Source: Streptomyces antimicrobicus
GTDB taxonomy: Bacteria > Actinomycetota > Actinomycetes > Streptomycetales > Streptomycetaceae
Assembly: GCF_020532625.1 (NCBI RefSeq)
Contig: NZ_JAJAUY010000004.1
Span: 38,866 to 102,865 of the forward strand
Direction of reading: 5' to 3'
DNA: 64,000 nucleotides
Positions 1 to 9,979 of this stretch are shown piece after piece. The position numbers were made by a program, and so were the translations under genes. The notes beneath the pieces were generated by a model. It had not been told where the DNA came from and did no database searches. It saw only the letters and a program-made list of their open reading frames with translations. Numbering within the stretch: position 1 is the first letter of the stretch; the number at the start of each line of letters is the position of its first letter.

Positions 1-125
1 TTGGCGTGATGTTAGCCACATCGATGAGGATGCGTCAGTCGTGTGACAAGACAACATGGCCCGGCGCGCGCACTTGGCCGAAGTGCGCCCCCGGTGCCCC
101 TCGCGCTCCCCTTACGCTTCGCCGC

Positions 126-360
126 GTGCACACCCCGTCCTGTCTGGTCACCGGCGCCGCGAGCGGGCTCGGCCGCGCCACCGCCGACCGTTTCGCCCGT
201 GCCGGAGCCCACGTCCCCGCGGCCGACATCGACGGCCCCCGCCTGCGGGCCCCGCTACGGAACCGGCCGCGGAGGTCCTCGACCGCACCTGCGTCACCGC
301 CGGCGTCGCCGTGGCGGACGCCGGGGCACTCCCTCTTTCGGATGTACGCGAGACCACCCC
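126..360 (+). pseudogene. Remnant of a short-chain dehydrogenase (SDR)
   Basis: A GTG at 126 opens a frame that reads CLVTGAASGLGRATADRF and continues to a second strand ending AADIDG. This is the Rossmann start of an SDR: the TGxxxGxG cofactor loop followed by the acidic residue that binds NAD. From about 240 the frame turns into arginine/proline-rich nonsense, while a second frame around 268-360 reads AEVLDRTCVTAGVAVADAG, which looks like a shifted SDR piece. Intact SDRs are about 250 residues with an YxxxK site; neither the length nor that site is present. I therefore call it a decayed gene. It lies just beyond the leuA terminator. Confidence 0.6.
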
Positions 361-412
361 TGACCCGCCTCCGACGCGCCGGACGGGCGGCCGGCCACCC
401 GCCGGGACGCGC

Positions 413-451
413 GGACCCCGCGCCTCCCGGGGAGGAGGAGGCGCGGGGTCC
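413..451 (-). terminator. Hairpin terminator downstream of leuA
   Basis: A perfect 15-bp stem (413-427 pairing with 437-451) encloses a 9-base loop, 56 bases past the leuA stop. There is no T-run, which is common for Streptomyces terminators. It would stop leuA transcripts running leftward. Confidence 0.6.
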
Positions 452-507
452 GGGTACGGCTCGGTGCCAGGGCCTCCGCGTACGGCGTCGGCGTCGGCGT
501 AACGGCG

Positions 508-2432
<1,925 letters not shown>

Positions 2433-2640
2433 GATGGGCCGACCATAGCCGAGCCGCGCGGTGATGCGCGGGACTGTTTCAGTATGCGGGACCCACCTGT
2501 CCGATTTACACCAATTGTGGCCTACGTCTCCCGCGGAACGGCAAGGTCCGGGCGAACCGTCAAGGATGACCCCACCCCTTTCAGACAGACGAATGAATCA
2601 TGCTCGCGCCTAGTGACAGCACCATGACGCACTGCCACAT

Positions 2641-3723
2641 TTGCCGTTCATGGATGCCACCCGTGGGGACCGCCACCCCGTCTTCTGCACCATCGTCCCG
2701 CCGCACCTGCTGGACCGCATCGCCCGCTCCGACAACGCCCGCCGGGCCGACATCGCCCAGGCCACCTTGGAGCACGACGCCCTCCAGCGCACCCGGCGGC
2801 GCATCACCACCGTCCGGGGCATCGCCCCGGCCGCCCTGTCCGCGCCCCCCTCCGACGAGCCCGAACGCACCGTCTACGACGCCCAGCACCGCACCCGGCT
2901 GCCCGGGACCAAGGTGCGCGGCGAGGGCGACCCGCTGCACAAGGACGCCACCGTCAACCGCGCCTACGCGGGCCTCGGCGCCACCTTCGAGCTCTTCCTG
3001 AAGGCCTTCGGGCGCCACTCGATCGACGACGCGGGCCTCGCGCTGGACGCGACCGTCCACTACGGCGAGGACTACAACAACGCCTTCTGGGACGGCCGCC
3101 AGATGGTCTTCGGCGACGGCGACGGCGACCTCTTCCTGGACTTCACCGTCTCCGTCGACATCATCGGGCACGAGCTCGCCCACGGTGTCACGCAGTACAC
3201 GGCCAACCTGGAGTACTACAAGCAGGCCGGCGCGCTGAACGAGTCGATGTCGGACGTCTTCGGCTCCCTGATCAAGCAGTACACGCTCGACCAGACCGCC
3301 GACCAGGCGGACTGGCTGATCGGCGCCGGGCTGCTCGGCCCGAACGTCACGGGGGTCGCGCTGCGCTCGATGAAGGCGCCCGGCACCGCGTACGACGACG
3401 ACGAGCTCGGCAAGGACCCGCAGCCGGCCACGATGGACGACTACGTCAACACCTCCCGCGACAACGGCGGCGTGCACATCAACTCCGGCATCCCCAACCA
3501 CGCCTTCTACCTGCTGGCCACCGAGCTCGGCGGCAAGGCCTGGGAGCGGGCCGGGCAGATCTGGTACGACACGCTCACCGGCGGGGAGCTGGGCACGAAG
3601 GCCACCTTCGCCGACTTCGCCCGGCTCTCCCTGGCGGCGGCGGTCGCCCGGTACGGCGAGGGCGGGGCGGAGCACCGGGCCCTGACCAAGGCGTGGTCCA
3701 CGGTCGGCGTCCCGACCTCCTGA
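2641..3723 (+). CDS. M4 family (protealysin-like) metalloprotease
   Basis: A thermolysin-family zinc endopeptidase of 360 residues. The zinc site HELAH is at residues 177-181, and the third ligand is the Glu of GALNESMSD (197-205); the later DNGGVHINSGIPNHAFY carries the substrate/transition-state His. The N-terminus lacks a signal peptide and instead has CTIVPPHLL (residues 16-24), the short PPL-type propeptide motif of protealysin-like proteases, which points to an enzyme made in the cytoplasm. The start is uncertain: TTG at 2641 or ATG at 2650, neither with a strong ribosome site. The next gene, 32 bases downstream on the same strand, encodes an emfourin-like inhibitor, so the two probably form one operon of protease plus cognate inhibitor. 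Confidence 0.93.
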   Translation: MPFMDATRGDRHPVFCTIVPPHLLDRIARSDNARRADIAQATLEHDALQRTRRRITTVRGIAPAALSAPPSDEPERTVYDAQHRTRLPGTKVRGEGDPLHKDATVNRAYAGLGATFELFLKAFGRHSIDDAGLALDATVHYGEDYNNAFWDGRQMVFGDGDGDLFLDFTVSVDIIGHELAHGVTQYTANLEYYKQAGALNESMSDVFGSLIKQYTLDQTADQADWLIGAGLLGPNVTGVALRSMKAPGTAYDDDELGKDPQPATMDDYVNTSRDNGGVHINSGIPNHAFYLLATELGGKAWERAGQIWYDTLTGGELGTKATFADFARLSLAAAVARYGEGGAEHRALTKAWSTVGVPTS

Positions 3724-3755
3724 CGAGGAGATCTTCGATGCAGTAGACAGGTGCC

Positions 3756-4025
3756 ATGCGGATTCACGTGGTGCGGACGGGCGGCTTCGCGGGCATCGAG
3801 CGCAGGGCCGAGGTGGACACCTCGGGCCGGCCCGACGAGGAGGAATGGGAGGCGCTGGCCCTGCTCGCGCTGCGGCCGGGTCCGGCGTCGCACCCCGGCG
3901 ACCGGGTCCGGGACGGGTTCTCGTACCGGATCACGGTCGACGGGCGGACGGTGACCTGCCACGACCCGCACCTGTCCGAGGCGCAGCGGCAGCTGGTCTC
4001 CCGGGTGCTCAAAGAAGGTGCCTGA
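3756..4025 (+). CDS. Emfourin-like inhibitor of M4 proteases
   Basis: An 89-residue protein beginning MRIHVVRTGGFAGIERRAEV and containing an acidic helix (DEEEWEAL) and a beta-hairpin ending FSYRITVDGRTVTCHD. This arrangement matches the small emfourin (M4in) family, whose founder from Serratia blocks protealysin and is co-transcribed with it. Position directly behind an M4 protease gene supports the assignment. Its likely role is to hold the cytoplasmic protease inactive. The stop codon lies inside a 19-bp tandem duplication. Sequence similarity was judged by eye from memory of the family. Confidence 0.8.
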   Translation: MRIHVVRTGGFAGIERRAEVDTSGRPDEEEWEALALLALRPGPASHPGDRVRDGFSYRITVDGRTVTCHDPHLSEAQRQLVSRVLKEGA

Positions 4026-4047
4026 GCACAAAGAAGGTGCCTGAGCA
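4010..4047 (+). repeat. 19-bp perfect tandem duplication over a stop codon
   Basis: CAAAGAAGGTGCCTGAGCA occurs at 4010-4028 and again at 4029-4047. The first copy contains the TGA that ends the emfourin gene. The second copy lies in the spacer before the acetyltransferase and adds an AAGAAGG purine tract there, too far from its start (about 33 bases) to serve as a normal ribosome site. Confidence 0.95.
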
Positions 4048-4071
4048 GGGCTGTTTTGCTTCCATGGCGCG

Positions 4072-4878
4072 GTGACGATTCTTGACGCGCTGGAGCGCTA
4101 CTACGACACCGTGCCGCGAGTGGGCGGGGCGCGGGCCGAGGACTTCGGCCCGCTGACCCTGTTCGTCCAGGAAGGCCAGGGCTGGCCCTACTACGCCCGC
4201 CCGACGCTCGGCGCCGCGGCGCAGGCCGGTCCGGCGGACGTACTGCGGGTGCTGGAGCGACAGCGGGAACTGAAGGTGCCCCAGGCCTTCGAATGGGTGG
4301 CCGAAACCACCCCCTCGCTGCGGGCCGCCGTGGAAGCGGCCGGACTGCATGTTCATGCACACCCGCTGATGGTGTGGGAGCCCGCGGACGAGGCCGGCGC
4401 GGCGCATCCGGAGGTCCGGCTGATGGGCGCCGAGGACCCGTTGCTGGCGGCGGCCGTGGCCGTGCCGATGCTGGCCTTCGCCGCTCCGGGCACGGCCCTG
4501 GGCGAGGCGGGCCCGGCGGAGCTGGCGACCGCCGTGACCGATCCCTCGACGGAGCTGCGCCGGGCGCATGTGGCGGCGATGCTCGCCTCCGGCCGCACCG
4601 CCCTGGCGGTGGCCGTACGGGACGGGGTCGTGCTGTGCTCCGGGCAGTACAACCCGGTCGGTGACGTGGCCGAGGTGGTCGGCGTCGGTACGCTGCCGGC
4701 GGCGCGGCGGCAGGGGCTGGCGCTCGGGGTGACGGCGGCCCTGACCGCGGACGCGCTGGCGCGCGGCGCGCGGACGGTGTTCCTGTCGGCGGGCGACGAC
4801 GACGTGGCACGGATCTACGGCCGGGCGGGCTTCCGCCGGATCGGGACCGCCCTGATCGCCGAGCCGCCGACGGCATAG
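4072..4878 (+). CDS. GNAT family N-acetyltransferase
   Basis: A 268-residue protein with a C-terminal GNAT fold. The acetyl-CoA pyrophosphate loop is seen as GTLPAARRQGLALGVTAAL (near residues 204-222), followed by the typical last helix and strand ARIYGRAGFRRIGT. The N-terminal half is a second, more diverged GNAT-like half, as in many Streptomyces two-domain acetyltransferases. The substrate cannot be told. The start is GTG at 4072; an ATG eight bases upstream runs into a stop at once. It follows the protease/inhibitor pair by 46 bases and may be co-transcribed with it. Confidence 0.85.
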   Translation: MTILDALERYYDTVPRVGGARAEDFGPLTLFVQEGQGWPYYARPTLGAAAQAGPADVLRVLERQRELKVPQAFEWVAETTPSLRAAVEAAGLHVHAHPLMVWEPADEAGAAHPEVRLMGAEDPLLAAAVAVPMLAFAAPGTALGEAGPAELATAVTDPSTELRRAHVAAMLASGRTALAVAVRDGVVLCSGQYNPVGDVAEVVGVGTLPAARRQGLALGVTAALTADALARGARTVFLSAGDDDVARIYGRAGFRRIGTALIAEPPTA

Positions 4879-4977
4879 CCCGAGTTTTTTGCGGAAACCG
4901 CAAGAATCCTGGCCTGCCGGGCAGGGCCCGGCCGAGCATCGGGCGGAGCAGACACCCGAGCGGAAGAGACGAGCGCC

Positions 4978-5646
4978 ATGGCCCAGCAGCAGCACGACCA
5001 GCACCAGCACCACGAGGGCCCGGAGGGCTACGGGTCGGACGCGGAGTTCTGGGACGCCCGCTACCGCCAGAGCGACCGGATCTGGAGCGGCAACCCCAAC
5101 GGGGTCCTGGTCCGCGAGGTCGAGGGGCTGCCCGCCGGGCGGGCCCTCGACCTCGGCTGCGGCGAGGGCGCCGACGCCGTCTGGCTGGCGCGCCGGGGCT
5201 GGCAGGTGACCGGGACCGACATCTCGGCGGTGGCCCTGGAACGGGCCGCCGGGCACGCGGCCGAGGCGGGCGTCGCCGACCGGATCTCCTTCGAGCGGCA
5301 CGACCTCGGCGCCTCGTTCCCCACCGGGGAGTACGACCTGGTCTCCGCCTGCTTCCTGCACAGCCCGGGCGACATGCCGCGCGAGCGCATCCTGCGCGCC
5401 GCTGCCGCGGCCGTGGCCCCCGGCGGCGTGCTGCTGGTGGCCGGGCACGGCGGGACGGCGCCCGGGCACGAGAACCCGCATCCGGAGCTGCACTTCCCGA
5501 CCCCGCAGGAGGTGCTGGCGGACCTGGAGCTGCCCGAGGACGGCTGGGAGGTGCTGGTCTGCGCGGAGCACCCGCGGACGGAGGCGGAGGCCAGCCGTCC
5601 GGGGCCCGGCTTCGACAACACCCTCAAGGTGCGGCGCCGGGGCTGA
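4978..5646 (+). CDS. Class I SAM-dependent methyltransferase
   Basis: A 222-residue cytoplasmic methyltransferase. Motif I is ALDLGCGEGADAVWLA (around residues 56-71), the acidic end of strand 2 is TGTDIS, and motif IV is YDLVSACFLH. It resembles the TehB/thiopurine group of small-molecule methyltransferases in length and in the opening FWDARYRQSDRIWSGNPN, which is common in actinobacterial members. The substrate is unknown. The N-terminus is His/Gln rich (QQQHDQHQHH). The ATG has GGAAGAG 10-16 bases upstream. The gene converges on era. Confidence 0.9.
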   Translation: MAQQQHDQHQHHEGPEGYGSDAEFWDARYRQSDRIWSGNPNGVLVREVEGLPAGRALDLGCGEGADAVWLARRGWQVTGTDISAVALERAAGHAAEAGVADRISFERHDLGASFPTGEYDLVSACFLHSPGDMPRERILRAAAAAVAPGGVLLVAGHGGTAPGHENPHPELHFPTPQEVLADLELPEDGWEVLVCAEHPRTEAEASRPGPGFDNTLKVRRRG

Positions 5647-5667
5647 GGGCCGGGCCGCCCGGCTGCG

Positions 5668-5685
5668 GCCGGGCCGCGGCCCGGC
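5668..5685. terminator. GC-rich palindrome between convergent genes
   Basis: GCCGGGCC, GC, GGCCCGGC forms a perfect 18-base inverted repeat between the methyltransferase stop and the era stop. It could end transcription in both directions. The whole 80-base spacer is made of similar GGCCG words, so other foldings are possible. Confidence 0.4.
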
Positions 5686-5725
5686 GGCCCCCGGCGGCGG
5701 CCTCAGGCGGCGGCCCGGCCGCGGC

Positions 5726-6667
5726 TCAGAAGCCCAGCTTGCGCAGCTGCTTGGGGTCGCGCTGCCAGTCCTTGGCGACCTTCACGTGGAGGTCCAGGAA
5801 CACCGGGGTGCCGAGGAGGGCCTCGATGTGCTTGCGCGACTTCATGCCCACCTCCTTCAGGCGCGAGCCCTTCGGGCCGATGATGATGCCCTTCTGGCTG
5901 GGCCGCTCGATGTAGACGTTCGCGTGGATGTCCAGCAGCGGCTTGTCGGCCGGGCGGTTCTCGCGCGGCAGCATCTCCTCGACCACGACCGCGATGGAGT
6001 GCGGCAGCTCGTCGCGGACGCCTTCGAGCGCGGCCTCACGGATGAGCTCGGCCACCATCACCATCTCGGGCTCGTCCGTGAGGTCGCCCTCCGGGTAGAG
6101 CGGCGGGCTCTCCGGCAGCAGCGGGACCAGCAGGTCGGCGACGAGCTTGACCTGCTTGTCGCCCACGGCCGAGACCGGGATGATCTCTGCCCACTCGATG
6201 CCGAGCTCCTGCCCGAGCTGCTGGACGGCCAGCAGCTGCTCGGCCAGCGCCTTGGACTCGACCAGGTCGGTCTTGGTCACGATGGCGATCTTGGGGGTCT
6301 TCTTGATCCCCGCGAGTTCCTTGGCGATGAACTTGTCGCCGGGGCCGATCTTCTGGTCGGCCGGCAGGCAGAAGCCGATGACGTCGACCTCGGCCCAGGT
6401 GGCCCGTACGACGTCGTTGAGGCGCTCGCCCAGCAGGGTGCGCGGCTTGTGCAGACCGGGCGTGTCGACCAGCACCAGCTGGGCGTCCGGCCGGTGCACG
6501 ATGCCGCGGACGGTGTGCCGGGTGGTCTGCGGCCGGTTGGAGGTGATCGCGACCTTCGTGCCCACCAGTGCGTTGGTCAGGGTCGACTTGCCCGCGTTGG
6601 GGCGGCCGACGAAGCAGGCGAAGCCCGCGCGGTGCGGGGCGGTGGGCTCGGGGGAACGATCGCTCAT
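5726..6667 (-). CDS. era: GTPase Era, 16S rRNA/30S assembly factor
   Basis: Era binds the 3' end of 16S rRNA and helps mature the 30S subunit. The 313-residue protein has the G1 loop GRPNAGKST (21-29), switch region TTRHTVRG, G3 DTPGL, and TKTD in place of NKxD for G4. The C-terminal KH domain shows GIIIGPKGSRLKEVG, the RNA-binding GxxG loop. The ATG at 6667 is preferred over one nine bases upstream because GGGGAG is 10 bases before it. The gene is read leftward. The spacer behind it carries a tandem duplication that belongs to the next gene. Confidence 0.97.
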   Translation of the reverse strand: MSDRSPEPTAPHRAGFACFVGRPNAGKSTLTNALVGTKVAITSNRPQTTRHTVRGIVHRPDAQLVLVDTPGLHKPRTLLGERLNDVVRATWAEVDVIGFCLPADQKIGPGDKFIAKELAGIKKTPKIAIVTKTDLVESKALAEQLLAVQQLGQELGIEWAEIIPVSAVGDKQVKLVADLLVPLLPESPPLYPEGDLTDEPEMVMVAELIREAALEGVRDELPHSIAVVVEEMLPRENRPADKPLLDIHANVYIERPSQKGIIIGPKGSRLKEVGMKSRKHIEALLGTPVFLDLHVKVAKDWQRDPKQLRKLGF

Positions 6668-6749
6668 ACGGGCCATTCTCCCCGATGCCGCCCGCGCCGC
6701 CGACCAGGCCGCCACGGGCGGGCCCAGGCGCGCGCTCGGCCAGGGAGAG

Positions 6750-6795
6750 GCGGGCCCTCGGTCAGGGTGAGGGCGGGCCCTCGGTCAGGGTGAGG
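6750..6795. repeat. 23-bp perfect tandem duplication over a stop codon
   Basis: The same 23 bases (GCGGGCCCTCGGTCAGGGTG plus AGG) occupy 6750-6772 and 6773-6795. They form the last codons and the TGA (6762-6764) of the secreted protein on the minus strand. Because 23 is not a multiple of three, the second copy is read in a new frame and creates the present C-terminus. Confidence 0.95.
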
Positions 6796-7424
6796 GTGAG
6801 CACCGCCCTGTACGAGCCGGTCCGGGTGTACGGCGGCAGGCGCAGCAGCACGGTGGCGTCCACCGTGAACCGGCCGCCGCCGTCGGCCGACGCCAGGACG
6901 GCCCCTTCGGGCCCGACGGCCCCCGCCGGGCCGGCGGTGCAGCGGCCGAGGCTGCCGCGGGCCGGGGCGCAGGTCGGGGCCCAGGTCAGGGACGCTCCGG
7001 GGACGGGTCGTCCACCCGCCCCGGTGAACGCGGTGACCGCGCCGCGCAGCGTCCACCCGGAGCCGGCCGGCACACCGCGGACGTCGAGCACGGTGACGGT
7101 GCCGATCCGCCCGGCGGCTCCCCCGCCCTGCCCGTTGGCGACGGCCCCGAGCGTGAGGGCGGCCCCGTCCTGCGTCATGGACAGCACCGGGGTCCTCGGG
7201 GCCGGCGGGGCGTGGGTCCGACCGGGCCGCTCGGACCGGCCGCTCGCCGCCGGTGGTGGGGCGTGCGTGGTGCGGGGCGCGGCCCCGCCGGGCGGGGTGG
7301 CCGCCGTCGCCGGGGCGGCCGGGGTGGTCAGACCGGTGGCGAGGGCGGCCGCCCCGGCGGCCGCGATCCACGCGCGGCCGCGCAGGCCTCCTCGCCTTCT
7401 CCCGGTCCCTCCGGCTCTGTTCAC
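6762..7424 (-). CDS. Secreted protein of unknown function
   Basis: About 220 residues. The N-terminus has an Arg-rich start, then a hydrophobic core WIAAAGAAALATGL and an Ala-rich cleavage region (PAAPATAATPPGG), so a Sec signal peptide is likely. A Pro/Arg-rich linker follows. The C-terminal 130 residues are beta-rich, with SLTWAPTCAP and a final YTRTGSYRAVLTLTLT, a pattern reminiscent of WxL-like or immunoglobulin-like surface domains; this is only a resemblance. The GTG at 7424 was chosen because AGGGGG lies 6 bases upstream; an ATG at 7460 has no ribosome site. The C-terminus is set by a tandem duplication. Confidence 0.65.
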   Translation of the reverse strand: MNRAGGTGRRRGGLRGRAWIAAAGAAALATGLTTPAAPATAATPPGGAAPRTTHAPPPAASGRSERPGRTHAPPAPRTPVLSMTQDGAALTLGAVANGQGGGAAGRIGTVTVLDVRGVPAGSGWTLRGAVTAFTGAGGRPVPGASLTWAPTCAPARGSLGRCTAGPAGAVGPEGAVLASADGGGRFTVDATVLLRLPPYTRTGSYRAVLTLTLTEGPPSP

Positions 7425-7517
7425 CGCCCGCCCCCTGGGTCCGCCCCGGCACGGGGTCATTGACCGGTCCGGGCGCCGAGAAGTCAAGGCGCGTGACGCG
7501 CCCGACCTGACGGACCA

Positions 7518-8522
7518 TCAGGGGCGGGCGGGCTCCGCCTCCGCCGCCCCCGGGGCCGCGGCGGCGGTCCGGAACGTCCGCCGGTAGGCGGTCGGGCCCA
7601 CGCCCAGCGCCGCCAGCAGGTGCTTGCGCAAGGACTGCGCCGTGCCGAACCCCGCCTCGCGGGCCACCTGTTCCATCGGCAGGTCCGTCGACTCCAGCAG
7701 CCGCCGCGCCCGCTCGACCCGCTGGAGCACGATCCACCGACCGGGGCTCACCCCGGCCTCCTCGCGGAACCGCCGCGTGAAGGTCCGTACGGACATGGCC
7801 TGCTGCCGGGCCATGTCGCTCAGCCGCAGCGGCTCGTGCAGCCGGTCCAGCGCCCAGGCCCGGGCCGCCGACGTACTCGCCAGCTGCGGCTGCGGCACCG
7901 GCCGTTCGACGAACTGGGCCTGCCCGCCCTCGCGGTGGGGCGGTACGACGGTGCGCCGGGCGACCTCGTTGGCCACGGTCGCCCCGTGGTCCCGGCGGAC
8001 GATGTGCAGGCACAGGTCGATCCCGGCCGCGACCCCGGCCGAGGTCAGCACGTCGCCGTCGTCGGTGTAGAGGACGTCCGGGTCCACCCGCACCGCCGGG
8101 AACAGCCGCTGGAAGTGCTCGGCGGAGGCCCAGTGCGTGGTGGCGCGGCGGCCGTCGAGGTAGCCGGCGGCGGCCAGGACGTAGCCGCCGGTGCAGATCG
8201 AGACGAGCCGGGTGCCGGGGCGGACGTGGGCCAGGGCGGCGGCGAGCTCGTCGGTGAGCCGGCCCTCCTCGTAGACCGGCCCGAGCTCGTACGAGGCGGG
8301 CACCACGACCGTGTCGGCCTCCGCCAGCGCCTCCGGGCCGTGCTCGACGTGGACGGCGAAGTCCGCCTCGGTCTGGACCGGTCCGGCGGCGAGCCCGCAG
8401 GTGGCGAGCTCGTAGAGGCGGCGGCCCTCGGCGTCCCTGGCGCGGTCGAAGATCCGGTGCGGGATGCCGAGCTCGAAGGGGAGCAGCCCGGCCAGGGCGA
8501 GGACGACCACACGATGCGCCAT
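7518..8522 (-). CDS. GlxA family transcriptional regulator (DJ-1/PfpI + AraC)
   Basis: A 334-residue regulator. Residues 1-190 form a DJ-1/PfpI-type amidotransferase-like sensor domain with the nucleophile-elbow Cys in SICTGGYVLAAAG. The C-terminal 100 residues are an AraC/XylS pair of helix-turn-helix units (LSDMARQQAMSVRTFTRRF and MEQVAREAGFGTAQSLRKH). It probably controls the divergently transcribed MFS gene, 71 bases away. The ATG at 8522 begins MAHRVVVLAL, the usual start of the family; codons further upstream overlap the divergent promoter region. Confidence 0.92.
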   Translation of the reverse strand: MAHRVVVLALAGLLPFELGIPHRIFDRARDAEGRRLYELATCGLAAGPVQTEADFAVHVEHGPEALAEADTVVVPASYELGPVYEEGRLTDELAAALAHVRPGTRLVSICTGGYVLAAAGYLDGRRATTHWASAEHFQRLFPAVRVDPDVLYTDDGDVLTSAGVAAGIDLCLHIVRRDHGATVANEVARRTVVPPHREGGQAQFVERPVPQPQLASTSAARAWALDRLHEPLRLSDMARQQAMSVRTFTRRFREEAGVSPGRWIVLQRVERARRLLESTDLPMEQVAREAGFGTAQSLRKHLLAALGVGPTAYRRTFRTAAAAPGAAEAEPARP

Positions 8523-8593
8523 GGCCCGATCGTAGCGAATGCTGTCGTTCAGGCCACTGGAGTGCCGCAGGTCCGGGCCGCGAAGCTGTCCGC

Positions 8594-9943
8594 GTGACCC
8601 AGAGCGCACCTTCCGAACCCACCGCGACCGCCCCCGCCGCCTCCGCCGACTCCTCCCTCTCCCCCGCGTCCTCGGCCCTGGCCGCCGTCCCGCGCCGGGC
8701 GCCGGGGCGTGTGCACCGGGCCTGGTCCGTCGCCGCCGTCACGTTCGTGACGATCATCGGCGCGGCTGCCTTCGCCTCCCTGCCGGGGCTGCTGATCGAG
8801 CCGCTGCACCAGGAGTTCGACTGGTCGCGGGGCACGATCGGCTTCGCCGTGTCGGTCAATCTCGCCCTCTACGGGCTCACCGCGCCGTTCGCCGCCGCCC
8901 TGATGGACCGGTTCGGCATCCGCCGGGTCGTGGCGTGCGCGCTCACCGTGATCGCCGTCGGCTCCGCGGCCACCGTGTGGATGACCGCGTCCTGGCAGCT
9001 GGTGCTGTTCTGGGGCGTGCTGGTGGGTCTGGGCAGCGGCTCGATGGCGCTGGCCTTCGCCGCGACCGTCACCAACCGCTGGTTCACCGCCCGGCGCGGG
9101 CTGGTCACCGGCATCCTGACCGCCGCCGGCGCCTCGGGTCAGCTGATCTTCCTGCCGCTGCTGGCCTGGCTGGTGTCGGAGCACGGCTGGCGACCGGCGG
9201 CCCTCACCGTCGCGCTCGCCGCCCTGTCCGTGGTCCCGTTCGTCTGGCTGCTGCTGCGCGACCACCCCGCGGACGTGGGCCTGGCGCCCTACGGAGGGAC
9301 GTACGCGGCGAAGCCCGCGCCGGTGCCGGGGGCGGCCCGGCGGGCGCTGACGGTGCTGTTCCGGGCGGCCCGCACCGGTCCGTTCTGGCTACTGGCCGGC
9401 ACCTTCGCGATCTGCGGCGCGTCCACCAACGGCCTGGTCAAGACCCACTTCGTGCCGGCCGCGCACGACCACGGCATGCCGGTCACGGCCGCCGCCGGGC
9501 TGCTCGCGGTGATCGGGGTCTTCGACGTCGTCGGCACGGTCGCCTCGGGGTGGTTCACCGACCGCTTCGCGGCGCGCCGGCTGCTGGCGGTGTACTACGC
9601 GCTGCGCGGGGTCTCGCTGCTGTTCCTGCCGATGCTGCTGGCCCCCTCGGTCCACCCGCCGATGGTGTTCTTCATCGTCTTCTACGGTCTGGACTGGGTC
9701 GCCACCGTGCCGCCGACCCTCGCGCTGTGCCGGGAGATCTACGGCGAGGACAGCGCGATCGTCTTCGGCTGGGTGCTGGCCTCGCACCAGGTGGGGGCGG
9801 CCGTGGTCGCCTTCCTCGGGGGTCTGGCCCGGGACGCCTTCGGCTCCTACGACGTCGTCTGGTACGCCTCCGGGGCCCTGTGCGCGGCCGCCGCGCTGAT
9901 GGCGATGGTCATCCGGCGGCCCCGGCCGGCCGCCGCGCCCTGA
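8594..9943 (+). CDS. MFS transporter (oxalate/formate or monocarboxylate type)
   Basis: A 449-residue inner-membrane carrier with twelve predicted membrane spans. The loop between spans 2 and 3 reads MDRFGIRRVVA, the MFS signature, and the second half repeats it as TDRFAARRLLA. The general look, with EFDWSRGTIGFAVSVNLALYG at the start, is that of the MCT/oxalate-formate antiporter branch. The transported compound cannot be told. The GTG start gives MTQSAPSEPT, followed by a disordered Ala/Pro/Ser-rich tail of 40 residues. It is divergent from the GlxA-type regulator, its likely controller. Confidence 0.88.
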   Translation: MTQSAPSEPTATAPAASADSSLSPASSALAAVPRRAPGRVHRAWSVAAVTFVTIIGAAAFASLPGLLIEPLHQEFDWSRGTIGFAVSVNLALYGLTAPFAAALMDRFGIRRVVACALTVIAVGSAATVWMTASWQLVLFWGVLVGLGSGSMALAFAATVTNRWFTARRGLVTGILTAAGASGQLIFLPLLAWLVSEHGWRPAALTVALAALSVVPFVWLLLRDHPADVGLAPYGGTYAAKPAPVPGAARRALTVLFRAARTGPFWLLAGTFAICGASTNGLVKTHFVPAAHDHGMPVTAAAGLLAVIGVFDVVGTVASGWFTDRFAARRLLAVYYALRGVSLLFLPMLLAPSVHPPMVFFIVFYGLDWVATVPPTLALCREIYGEDSAIVFGWVLASHQVGAAVVAFLGGLARDAFGSYDVVWYASGALCAAAALMAMVIRRPRPAAAP

Positions 9944-9979
9944 CGGGCCCGAGGACCGGCCGCACCGCGCGGGGCCGGG

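Noticed and set aside
2600..3001. A 133-codon frame starting before the M4 protease
   Set aside because: It overlaps the protease in another frame and is Pro/Ser/Thr-rich without features; the protease frame has the full zinc motif.
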